Positions 1-12,800 of a stretch of DNA of 62,000 nucleotides are shown piece by piece. The first letter of the stretch is position 1; each line of letters opens with the position of its first letter. Location: assembly GCF_000003815.2 (NCBI RefSeq), contig NC_049994.1, positions 6,846,307 through 6,908,306 of the forward strand, in the 5' to 3' direction. The translations under genes were made by a program, and so were the position numbers. The DNA is from Branchiostoma floridae. Lineage: Eukaryota > Chordata > Leptocardii > Amphioxiformes > Branchiostomatidae. The notes under the pieces are model-generated. The model was given only the letters and a program-made list of their open reading frames with translations, was not told the origin of the DNA and ran no database searches.

Positions 1-529
1 GCAGTCTGCAGAGGATATCATGCCATAAAATCTACTTGCTATGGCCCAACTAGCAAACATTAAACACGATGGTCTAACCATGCATATTCATTTTGAATCA
101 ATATCAATCATCCATTTCACTAATGACAACAGTAGCTGATTAGTTCACAGCTTTGAGGGTGGAAACTTGAAATGTTTTGGTCATACCTAGACGAGCAGAA
201 TTTTTCCCGCGATCTTTCCCTTTCAAATGCACGCCTGTCTCCGCCCCGATTGTTCCCCTGTTTGCACAGTAAACAATTAAGCCAAGCTTTCAAACCGGTC
301 ATTCTCACGATGACGCTTCTTGCTGACACAGCCCTCTCAGTCCCTTCTTTGCTTAGACATTTTCGTCTATTCTGCCACCAATATTGATAAAATACCAAGG
401 TCATGCAAGGAAATATCAGTTTCTGACATTCCTCGTGGCCTTCCCCGCGCGGAACCCGTCGCCATTTGCAACAAAATTCCTTTTTTCACTACGTACATTA
501 TACCTGCGCCAGACACACACAATGTTTGA
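1..529. other. 3' flank of gene A, nothing recognised
   Basis: Downstream of the gene A stop codon. Short open frames here are shadows. No canonical polyadenylation hexamer on the minus strand and no repeat with clear ends were seen. Confidence 0.5.
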
Positions 530-810
530 TCACGTCCCAGGTTCACAGCAGAAGCGCACTTCGTAGTCCAGGCAGGACCCGTCGCTTTGGTCGGAGTTCC
601 GGCAGGTAAAGCCGGCAGCCTTGTCAAATGATTGGAACTGCTGTCCCGTCTGGAAGGCCTGTATGCCTGTCCCGCGAACGCGGGCTTGGATAGCGGAGGG
701 GCCGGAGCAAATTTCTCCCGGGTTCTCCTGCCGAAGGTTTGACAGCAGTTCATTGTCTTCGGTACCGCTGGGATTGTCACGGTCAAACCAGCGAGTCCAA
801 AGGGTACATT
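530..810 (-). CDS. Gene A exon 10: C-terminal WxxW domain
   Basis: Acceptor CTATTCTCAG, phase 1, joining exactly to the phase-1 donor (GTAAGT) of the last GON exon 3.6 kb upstream. It opens C-T-L-W-T-R-W-F-D-R-D-N-P, the signature of the WxxW domain of gel-forming mucins and CILP (Pfam WxxW type), then EICSGP, AIQAR, a phenylalanine/glutamine stretch, GFTCRN, GSCLDYEVRFCCEP and a TGA stop. About 92 residues, normal for the domain. A GTGATC overlapping the stop could in principle act as a donor, but no following exon is seen, so this is taken as the terminal exon. I see no AATAAA in the remaining 529 bases. Confidence 0.87.
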
Positions 811-3800
811 CTGAGAATAGGTACAAAACTTGTGGCTGATGCAAAAACAATGAAAACTTCTCTTGCCTCCTATAATTCTAACGTTACATCGATCAGTACT
901 AGTACTATTTGCGGCTTTTGTTTAGTCACTAGAAAATTTGGACAGTTGCTCCCAAGCAAGTAGAACATGTTTCATTCCATCTCCCTCCAAATGCAAAAAT
1001 TTTTCATGACAACCTTCTGCAGAAATGGACCATCCAAAATTATCTTACTCGGAATGGACTCTGTCCAATTTTGATTTTCTCCACATAGTTAACTAGAGTT
1101 CCACGACCCCATACCTTCGCCAAATGATTCAATCTTTTACAACTGCTGTTTGTCATTGATTATGCAAATAAGCCTCTCATTTGCATAAATCATATTACTT
1201 GATCATGCCCTCCACCAAACAACAGACACACGCAATCTATGTTAAGAAAGAAGGCTTTTATCGCATTTTCTGATAATTTATGCAAATGAGGATCTCATTT
1301 GCATAATCAATGTTCAATGATATTCACCTGTATATAACTTCCAAATGCTACAAGTAAGAAGTTACCGTCATTTACCACACTGAAATTATAGCATTTTCTC
1401 ATTAATTATGCAAATTAGGTCTTTATTTAGCATAATATATATCTATCAATATTCTTCTCTTTCTCAGCAACAAATGTCACATGTTGCAATGGTCCTATAA
1501 TGGAACTGAGCGTGTTTAGACAGTTTCCCAATTAATTATGCAAATTAGCTTCCAATCTGCATAATTAATATGTAATTGTATGAAGCATCACGTAAGCTAT
1601 CCACATACCAAAAATCATAACAATCCATTAACCCCTTCTTGAGTTATTCCCTTTCAAAGTCTGACACTAAACCTGACCTGCAGTTCCAAAAGAAACTGCT
1701 AGGGGGCCCAAACCTATACCACTTACTCACGGCATCAAGAGCTGTCTACCACTTAAAATTCATCGCCGCAGCATGTCCAGAACTTGAGATTTCAAACCAG
1801 GAAGTTTCGCTGCAGTACCGTAACAGGCCGCTAGGGGGCCCGAAATCTAATCGTTTCCAAGTCTCAACAAGACCTACCCACATACCGAATATCAATACAA
1901 TCTATCCAGGCGTTCTTGAGTTATGGTGGTCTTCTACAAACAAACAAACACACATACAAACGCTACCCAAAATATAACCTTCTTGGCGAAGGTAAAAATG
2001 GACTTATTCCGGAACACCCAGTTGCAAAATTGACTATTCCATTGACTACCCATAAGTCGCAACAGGTCTTACGACGTCCGGAGCATGCTAGATACGATAT
2101 TTTGACAGCGAAGAGATGCCATAGCATGACCCTCTTTATTCATGTGAGTACCATCAGGCAGCGACACCTTGCGGACCTCGTTATTGCGTTTATAGACATG
2201 GCCTCTCCTTCTAAAGATGCCAATTTCAGACGGCCTATCACTAAATTTTGCGCCAGCAAAAGTAAAAAAAAAAGCTGTTTGAACAGGACTTGAGGGACAA
2301 CTTTTAGGCGCTTTTAAACAGGATATGACAATTTTTTTTTTTAAATACGAGAGCTATATACGATATGTTTTACCTGAATCCACGACACATGGGACGTAAA
2401 ATACGTGACGTCCGACCTATTACAAACACTTAACACCTATGTGCGGCATACGTGATATGGCAAAATATTTGTCTCAAAAACACGGGAGCTTTATACGTGA
2501 CGAATAGTGCGTAGAAATGGCCGTTTTTGTTACGCTCTACTTTTGTTGCTCATTTTAACCCTATCCAGACCGGGGGGGGGGGGGGGGCTAAAAGTGCCTG
2601 CGCCAACTTTGACGTCGTATAACGGTGCACACCCCAGTTTCTTTCTCCCATTGAAACCTATAGTTAAGAGACTTTTTTCAACGGCGCCGTACACCTCGAA
2701 GGAAATTTTAGTTGGGAACGACACTTGGTAGGAAGTTAACATGTATTATACTGACAAACATATGTGATTAAGAAAAAAATCGTATCACTAGGATTCTTAC
2801 AATAACGGATCTCCTGACGCATGTCGAACGCGCCGAGTTGTGACGTCATCGGCCAAGCCGCTACGGGCGCATCACACTTTGCGGCCTCGGAGCGATAACA
2901 GGAAGCAAGGATTCGCTGGCCAAACCTAACCAAAATGAAGCTATAGGAGTCGCACTTCATGCGAGCTATATCCACCACACGTCTCCTACACTAAACCACT
3001 GGGCACACAAAAGCCTCGAAAAAACCCGTACTTCAAAATAAATACGGACTACATCGGTTCCCTGTCGCAGAAGAATTGGTGTGTGCACCGATAACTGCCG
3101 AACGACGTGTGCTAGGACTACGACACCTGGTGACTTGTCCTAAAATATTGTAAGCAAAAATTCTGTGAAAAAAAATTTAGTTTGTGAATTTTCGTGTTGC
3201 CATGGCAACGGGTTTCTGACAGGCATATTTTACCAAATTTACTAATTTCAGTTTCAATTATGGGATTTCATAGTTTCATTGCTAAATCAAACTTGTTTAT
3301 CTATATCATTAAGATCCTGTGTAAATTTAAGTTACCTTTCTAATTAATTATTCATAATTTATGCTGATTTGATGACGTCATGGGTCAAAATCCAAGATGG
3401 CGGACAATGCCATTTTCAACGATAAATACATGTTATTTTTACTCCAATTCCCTCAAAATCTTTTATTTTCTTACAAGAATAATCATTTGAACCTTTTTGG
3501 TCCACTTTCATTGGGTTTTGGGGTTCTATGTGGAAATAATAGTATTTTAGAAAATTCAAGCTTGTCGATCCAAGATGGCGGACAAATGACGTCATTTTCT
3601 GACATCATATTGGCGTCAGTGTCGTCGTCATTGGCAACTAAAGACTTGGCAGACCTAAACACCAATACGATAGCCTTTATAGGTATCGTTTCCTTTAATA
3701 CCTTTAGGTATAGCGGAAATTTCATATGTAGACGTTTTTAGCCTACAGTATGACATTATGACGTCATAATTACGTCATATTACGTTATAACGATACCAAA

Positions 3801-6800
3801 CTTACGGAAAATATAAAACTTTACTAGTTCATCATTCCCTTCAAATTTGGTGATCGTAACTCAAGCCGTTTTGAAATTACGACCGGGGGGGGGGGGACAA
3901 AAGAGCCCCCCCCCCGGCCCCAGGTATCCCAAAAAAGCCCGGGCTGGATAGGGTTAATGAAACAATAAAGAATTGCCGACTGTAATTGTAGTCTACATTG
4001 CCTGGCAAAACATTGGTACAGTACCAAAAGGACTGTAACAAACGTTACCTCTGTTCGATGCTTCCTACGTTATCTATTCAACCTGCTAGCGGTGTAAAAA
4101 ATGCTGCCTTATTTTTAGATGTCGCTTTGGACATGCAGGTCCTCTTATAACAATAATTATATTTCCGAAACTGTATATCATTTCGAAGGAAAACGCCCTG
4201 TCATACATAACCAATGAGTTTTTAAAAATACCTTGTCACTTTTGTTTATGGTTAATTAAATGAATTTCCTAAACAATCAGGTACTTTGACAAAAATTAGC
4301 TGATCTATTTTTCGAACCTAAAATAGCTTTTGGAAACGTTTCAATGAGAATCAGCTGTTATAGTTATAAGTAACGTGTTGTACTTACCTTCTGAGGGTGT
4401 CAGATATATTTTCTCTCCATCGGGCCGGCAGACACCACACCATCCACCACATCGGCCAGAGGCTACCTGAAAAAATGAAAAACATTTCAATCAACATATC
4501 AAAGAGTATATAAATGAAATATTTCTCTTGTTCATGATATTTAAAGATCTTATTTTTTCTTGCTGATAATATTTAAAGATCTTAATATTTATTGTTGATG
4601 ATATTTAAAGATCTTGCAGTTGGGGATTGGTTATACTGTGAATCCAGTATTGAGTTTTAAGTGAAAGCTTTTGCTGCATGGATGCGCGGTAAACCTTACC
4701 ACATTACCGGACAGTAAGTTATACACAGGCAACAAACCTTTCTGTCCTCCGAGATAAACATGTCGTTGATGGTCAGATATCCTGGGTAGGTGGGACCCAT
4801 GACCCAGTGGACTTCTGGTGCCAGCTCAAGTCCCGTCCCAATCAGATCCACTTTGAACGTTCCCTTCGCACATCCCTGTACAGCTGAATAACAGTCGCCT
4901 GCATGCCCGTAAGGACGATCTTTGGGCCCTGTTATCATTAGAAATATATGTCACCTAAATTGACTTCCTTGGCAAAAGGTGAACAAGTCAAGTTAAAAAG
5001 TATCTATCATGATGGTGCAAATTGTTTGACCAACAAACGGTTGCCCGATTACATTAATTATCCTGCGTCATCAAAAGGAAAAAGAAATATTTCTTTTTTT
5101 TCTCAGACTTGATGGCGCATTGACTTGAAGCATTCTTACGAGTCAGTCATCCATGGGTCATTAACATTTAGCACTACTTACGGGTCACATTACAAGTTAC
5201 AATCTTATAGTAAGGTAATAACATGTTGAGCTACCAGTGGTTTGAGCAAAGGTGTAGTCATTTCCAATAACTTCGATCCTGGACGTATGAAACTGGATTC
5301 TGAGCTTGCTGAACTTCGTGGTCCCGCGTCTGGCGGATGGGTGCTGAAGAAAATATAGAAGATATCTTGATTGACACGACAAAAGTACGGCGACTTACGT
5401 AAATATTTCATCACAGTGACGCTGGCCTTACACGTGTGCTCCTTTAAATTATAATCACTACGACAAATTTGTTGCACAAATATATTAATAGCAATTTAAT
5501 CCTTCAAACTGTTGTGAGTAGTTATGATTTGCTACCAATAGTTTCACCTACCTGTAATGGGCCGGTGCATTGCCAACGATTTGCGTCGACCAATCGATCG
5601 CCAAAGAAAATTCCATAGTTCTCGTCAGGACCGGATGGTAGGGTCAGGAACTCTTTGGGTTTCTCCGATGCCATGTCATGGCAATAGACGCGGATGGATA
5701 CATCACTGTCCGTCGAAAAAGGGTAAAGTATGAACTCGCCGTCGTTGGAATTGGAGCGTAGAGATTTGGCTTCAGCGCACGATGTGGGCTTGTGGTCTGC
5801 ATCATCATAATTGGTATGCTGCAGCGCAGGCGACTGCAAGTCTGCAAGAGTTAGTATTATGTTAATATTAAATGCTGTGTCTAAGGATAAGTGACATGTT
5901 TGCCCCAGCCAAGATCTAGACAATAATGATTTTAATATCTTATTCCACCATCTGGGATCAAACTGCAGACTGTATTATCAACTAATTAAAAACTTAGCGG
6001 CGGCGGCCATGCGCCAGTTCTGTCATGCTCGCTCTGTTTATGACGGAGATATTTCAAGTAGAACCATGATTGAAAAGGGGGTGTGGCTTCAGGATCGGTC
6101 CTTTTATATAGTAGCCAAAAGTGTAAGAATTAGGTTCCCAGGCTTGTTCGCCAGCTACCAACGCCCTCTAGACCTGACAGATCAAATCAGATCGCTCCCT
6201 TCACTAATCTTGGAGTTTTTGTAAAGGTGGTTTATGCATCCCCTTTTTTTAACGAGATCAAAGCAAGGTCATGATACCACTAGCACTTCAAGGCAATGAG
6301 CTAAGAAGTTGGAAATATTCTATGCTGTGGATATTTCTTTAAAGGCCTATAAGTTGTAGACAGGACGGAAACAGTTGTCGTCGAGAGAATTACATAATTT
6401 AGCAGTCCGGGGAAAGAAACTGTTGCTGTAGAAGGACCTGCAAATCGGCAATTAAACAGTATAACTATGTGAGTTTGAAACAGTACCTAGTGTTGCGCTA
6501 AAGGCTCTCAGCGGAAGGAAAAGTAGGATGAGATCATTGGAGCAAAAGCCGTCGGTGCGTTATGAACTTCACACAGCTAGTGCAATGTTTAGTTCATATA
6601 GCACTGACAGAATTTGTTTCATTTTGTACTGATGAAGGCGACACATAGTCGCCGAAACGTTTACGGAAGAATTAAAAGAAGGTTTTGAAACGAAGAAGAC
6701 TTTACAGCATTATTCTTATAGCGTTCATTAGTAATCACGGTACACAGTCTACAGCCATAATTTATAGTCTTCACTAGTTATCACTCTACAGCCATAATTT

Positions 6801-9800
6801 ATAGTCTTCACTAGTTATCACTCTACAGCCATAATTTATAGTCTTCACTAGTAATCACTCTACAGCCATAATTTATAGTCTTCACTATTAATCACTCTTC
6901 AGCCATAATTTATAGTCTTCACTAGTAATCACTCTACAGCCATAATTTATAGTCTTCACTAGTAATCACTCTACAGCCATAATTTATAGTCTTCACTAGT
7001 AATCGCTCTACTGACATAATTTATAGTCTTCACTAGTAATCACTCTTCAGCCATAATGTATAGTCTTCACTAGTAATCACTCTACAGCCATAATTTATAG
7101 TCTTCACTAGTAATCACTCTACAGCCATAATTTATAGTCTTCACTAGTAATCACTCTTCAGCCATAATTTATAGTCTTCACTAGTAATCACTCTACAGCC
7201 ATTATGTATAGTCTTCACTAGTAATCTCTCTACAGCCATAATTTATAGCTAAGAAGCTGACCTCACCTTTACACGCATCGCGCTCTGCGACAATCTGTTC
7301 TTGAGTCATGGCGTAGTTGTTCAACGTCTACATAAATACCATCTGGCCATTGATATACAGTCAAGCCTGTACACGTGACAACCTCTAGGTAAGGACCACT
7401 CAGCCATTGATATACAGTCAAAACTGTACAAGTGACAACCTCTACATAATTACCACTTGGCCATTGATATATAGTCAACCATGTACAAGTGACAACCTCT
7501 ACATAAAGAGCACTTTGCCATTGATATACAGTCAAAACTCTACAAGTCACCACCTCTACATAAGGTCCACGTCGCCATTGATATACTGGCAAACCTGTAC
7601 AAGTGACAACCTCTACATAAGGACCACTTGGTCATTGATATACAATCAAACCTGTACTACGTTTAAGCATTCGTTCACTTATAATGATAAAGATTAAAAA
7701 AAAAGACTGCTGTAACAAATAAATTCGGATTTTTTGACAACGAAATTTCCTCCCCTATTACATTAGACTGCCCCATTGACCGCCGCCATCTTTATTCTAA
7801 ACATAACATCCACGCAAACTGGAAAATCGCGCTAGTTATAAAAAATCGATGAAAACCTTAAGGTTGAAAATAACGCGGTCGTTATGGGTCCCAGTTTTGG
7901 CAGGTCGCGGTCGCGTTGGCCAGTTGGTCGTTGAGAAAAGGTCGCTTAATGCTTACGTTAATGGGTAAAAAATTGGGACCGAGAAAAAGCGGTCGAAATG
8001 GCAAAGTGATCGCTGAGAAGACGTGGTCGCTCGAGCAGGTTTGACTGTAATACTATACAAGCTCTACATAGAGACCACCTGGCTATTGTTGAATAGTAAA
8101 ATCTCATCAATGGTCTGTACAAGTAACCACTGCTCCATATAAGTATCATCTGTATATTGATATACAGTCAAACCTGCACGCGTGACCACCTCTAAAAAAT
8201 GAACCACGCCCATGGTCAATGATATAAAGACAAACCTGTAAAAGAGATCACCACTACATACAGACCACCTGGCCATTGATAAACAGCCAAACCTGTACTA
8301 GTGAACACCTCTACATAAGGACCACCTGGCTATTGATATACAGTCAAACTTGTACTAGTAACCACCTCTACATACGTATAAGGACCACCTTGCCAGTTAT
8401 ATACAGTCAAACCTTCACTAGTAACCACCTCTACATAAGGCCCACTTGGCCATTGATATACAGCCAAACCTGTACTAGTAACCACCTCTACATAAGGACC
8501 ACCTGGCTATTGATATACAGTCAAACCTGTACTAGTAACCACCTCTACATAAGGAGCACACACCATTGATATACAGTCCAACCTGTACTAGTAACCACCT
8601 CTACATAAAGAACCACCTGGCCATTGATAAACAGTCAAACCTGTACTAGTGAACACCTCTACATAAGGACCACCTGGCTATGATATACAGTCCAACCTGT
8701 ACTAATGACCACCTCTACATAAGGACCACCTGACCATTGACATACAGTCAAACCTTCACTAGTGACCACCTCTACATAAGGACCACCTGGCCATCGATAT
8801 ACAGTCGAACCTGTACTAGTAACCACCTCTACATAAGGAGCACCTGGCCATTGATATACAGTCAAACCCGACTAGTAAGCATCTCTACGTAGTTTGTAAA
8901 TGTGTTTTGTGAGTATCAGAAAGGAGTGTCATAAGCTACTTTTGTCCTGGGAGTGTCATAAGCTACTTTTGTCCCATCAGGAAACAACATGTGACGTGGA
9001 AAGATAGTTACGGTAGAGTCACGTGAGTTAGCCACTAGCAATTCTCCCTCCGGGGCTATGGCGATCTACGAAGGATATTTTATCTTCACGACAGTACGGA
9101 GAAATTTCCCGCGGCTTGTGAACATGTCAACCCTGTTTTCGGCAATGTTTGTTAGTAAGATCCGACCCAAGGGTCCAGAGAGATACTTTTGGGGGCGTAC
9201 TTCGTCCCAGAGTTTCCCACAAATTCGAACACGTTGTCTCCGAAGTGATTGTACACCTTAACGCGTCCTGTTCAGTCGACAAGCACGACATTATCGTTTC
9301 TGTCCGAGTTGACTCCGCGAATTCGAATCTGTTCGTTCGTTGTCACTTGAAACCTCTGTTTACTTGAGGTCTTTGGTTTAGGGGGTTGGAATTTCGGCTC
9401 TTTCAACATATCTTATGTGTCATTTGCTTCATGTACAGCATTAAGTTCAGAAGTAGCAGGTACTTTTCGTTACATTTTTGTATCTTTACTCATGTTATGT
9501 ACGATTATCAATTTTGTAAATATAGTTTGGGAACTAATATACGTCTGTCAACCTGAGCGCGTTACCACAACGTCTGCAATGGTCTCTTAACTTGAAAAAA
9601 TGAGAAAAAATAATAACCTGGCATGAGAGCTGACAAGCGCATGCTCGATTCACATTTAGAATTCAAGTCTCTGCTACAGCAAGAAAATGGTTTCAATCAA
9701 CACCAATCTTTCATAAGTGATAGTCTTTTATACCTGAGACTAAACTCAAAATACTAAGTACACTTTAAATTATTTATTTTGACAAATCTTTATCTTAGCC

Positions 9801-12800
9801 GAAAAAAGGCCACTTCCAATCATCTGATCTAAATGAAATTTTGCATGTGTAATGATTCATATCTCTATAGTTTATGTTGAAAAAAGAACTGTGAACTAAT
9901 TGTGTTTTTTTATTTATTGGTGTTTAAACTGAGTTAGGTGTGAAATGGACCAGGTGTGAAATGGAGCAAGTTGAGTGTCGCGAAGTAAACCGGTTTTTGT
10001 ATTTGAAAGGACGCACACCAAAGGAGACTTTTGATGGAATGAAAGAAATTTAGGGTGATGATGCCCCATCATATGACCTTGTAAAACGCTGGTATCCTGA
10101 AATCAAACATGGCCGGACGTTTGTGGAAACAGCTCCCAGACCTGGTCGATCCTCTTCTGCCATTGATGAGGCATCTGTTGGAGGACCAACCTGGATGTCC
10201 TACAAAAACGGTGTCCAGAGCTGCATCAACCGATGGAAGAAATGCATAACTCTGGGTGGTTCCTATGAAGAGAAAGACTAATAACTGTGCTAAGTTTCAT
10301 TAATCTCCTGCTATGGGAAATGAGTCAGAGTTATTACTTGTTAAACGCCCCTCGTATCTTACACTGGTAAGGAAGATCCCTTCGCTTAATTTTGTCATGG
10401 ATGGTACAATGTATATAGCTATATGTATTGTACCGTCTCCAACGCCTACTACAAAGAAAACAGACAAAATCAATCACCCTCTATGGAGATGAAGCAGCCC
10501 ACGAGCCATTCGGTGAAACCAGACAATTCATATCAGTGCTAAGATTCAAGATACTTCGTTGTTCCGATAGGGGTTATCTGACATATTCTTTGTTTTAGTA
10601 TTAGGCTACATGCTTAACGTGACAATTTTGTCGATCTGTAATCATTTTCCGTCCAAGTCTATCTTGATGAGCAAAACAGTCAGGTTCGTGCAAATACAGC
10701 ATATGCGTGACATGTGTCTGTGAATTTAGAATTCTCGATGGCTTTGAGCTCCCCACACCGGAATGATTAAAGAAGACCAGCCCAACCTCTTCGTATGTAG
10801 ACTTGGGCTGAGGTTTTGAATTTGGTACATTTTAAGGTGTACAGGTCAATCGCGCCCATCTCCTTTCTATAGCCATTTGGCCACACAATTGTGTATGGAC
10901 AACATCAGGCGATTAGAATTAGTCGACATACTTGTGTTCTACATTTTGATAACTTTAGAAAGATTCTAAGAAGACTATAGAGGTACGGCTACGGCTGATC
11001 AAAAGGCTATTTATAAAGTATTTATATTTTTTCTCTTTAAAAATAAGAAGATGAAAACCGGCTTAATTCAGAGTGCTACCATCTACATTCGACATGCATG
11101 TATCCCTACTATATATCTCTGCTTAATGATAGTTTCCTTTGTGTAGATAGATTAGTGAAAATTATTCCATTCTTTCGTGCGTGTTTTTTTTTTTCACATT
11201 TCCAATAGCAATGATTGGACACAATAAATACCATTTCAAAAGCTTGACACCAGGACAACTCTTCAACATTTCTGTTCTGAGGGAATTGAAAATCTATGGG
11301 CATATGTTAATCGTAAACACTCCCATATTAGGGGAGAATTCCATGCTTATCTCTTATGAAACACGATTCCTCTTGATTTCTTCCCTGATTATTATATTTT
11401 AAACTTTTCAAGGCCATCTGCCTTCATATTATAGTTAGTATAAACCAAACATACAAGTAGCTTCAGCAACGTATTGTGTCGTGATCTTGAAATTAATAAA
11501 ATGCAAATAACCTTTACTTTTACGCTTAGCTTGTAGCTTTTAACTGTACATATCATCACTAGATTAGCCTTTTGTTTGTACATGTCACTATTGTTATCTA
11601 TACCAAAGTCTTTTATTTCTTTTGCCATTTATTCTGTATGCTACATTTTGCAATTAGCCCACGTGCAAGAACTTGTAAAACGCTTTCAATTAAAAATTGC
11701 GCTTATAATGATAAAGTATCACGCCACACAGGTCCGAATTAAACCCCCTATTCCAACACTCCAACCAAGTTTTGAGCTAGTCTAACCTTTTAACTGTAAG
11801 CGGCTGGACAGTATGGGGAAAGACCTGCTGCAGCCGGTCTGGTTAGAGGTTGAGGCAGAAGCTACAGTCTTTGTCAGCTGTAGATAGCTTTCTGAAATTA
11901 ATGATGAAATCGTAACAAAATGAAAATGGTGGCTGTTTTGTCGCATGCAAAGATCACTTGGAAGGTACCAGAAATATCCATATTATAAAAGACTATCTGC
12001 TTCACTCTTGTGCAGTTGGTGATTTGACAATAAAAGATTTTGTAAGTTTATTCTAAAACCTCTCCAGGGCAGTGTTATGAAGTTTTGGTGTATTGACCAG
12101 GGATTTGATCGATTATTTTTATCACCATCCAAAAGTAATGTACAGTCTAACAGTCCCATATCTTGACAATATCTAATGATGCAGAAGAGACACTGTACAA
12201 GTTTAGCTCATCATACTAACAAAAGCAGATGTGAAGTTCTTGCTAGTCTCACCTTTACTCTGTGAGCTGTTGGACACTGCCGGTGGTGTAGTGGCAAAAC
12301 TGTATAATCCATTCGGACCCGAAGTAAAGGCAGTAGAAACGATCGCATTCGAATGTAGATAGTTTTCTGAAATAAATAAAGTCGTACTGACAAACGAGGA
12401 CAATGTGGCACTAGCACTGCACTTAACCCTATCCAGACCCGGTGTACCGAAAGTGCGAAAAGGAACGAAAAGGAGCGAAAAGGAACGAAAAGGAACGAAA
12501 AGGAGCGAAAAGGAACGAAAAGGAACGAAAAGGAACGAAAAGGAACGAAAAGGAACGAAAAGGAAAGTACCGAAAAGGAAAGTACCGAAAGTGCGAAAAG
12601 GAACGAAAAGGAACGAAAAGGAAAGTACCGAAAGTGCGAAAAGGAACGAAAAGATAGGTTAGGAACGAAAAGGAACGAAAAGGAAAGTACCGAAAGTGCG
12701 AAAAGGAACGAAGTATGAAGCAAAGTGAAATAAAATCGGTGGGAATATAAGGTAACGGCACTGTGATCGGCAAATGCATTTGCAACGGACTTTATTTTTG

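Noticed and set aside
6735-7250. Regular 37-bp repeat array resembling a CRISPR array by spacing
   Set aside because: Units are contiguous with no unique spacers, and the genome is animal; it is a minisatellite.
7269-7329. Possible minus-strand exon ending at a GTGAGG donor (AMTQEQIVAERDACK)
   Set aside because: The only open frame into the donor would start in phase 0, incompatible with the phase-1 neighbours of gene A, and it overlaps the 57-bp minisatellite.
9030-9370. CpG-richer segment with overlapping 67-72 codon frames
   Set aside because: No family recognised, no splice-consistent boundaries; left as unexplained intron sequence.
12211-12785. Several 85-170 codon frames rich in FSFLFVPFRS or KERKGTKR
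   Set aside because: They are translations of the AAAAGGAACG decamer array in the nested element.
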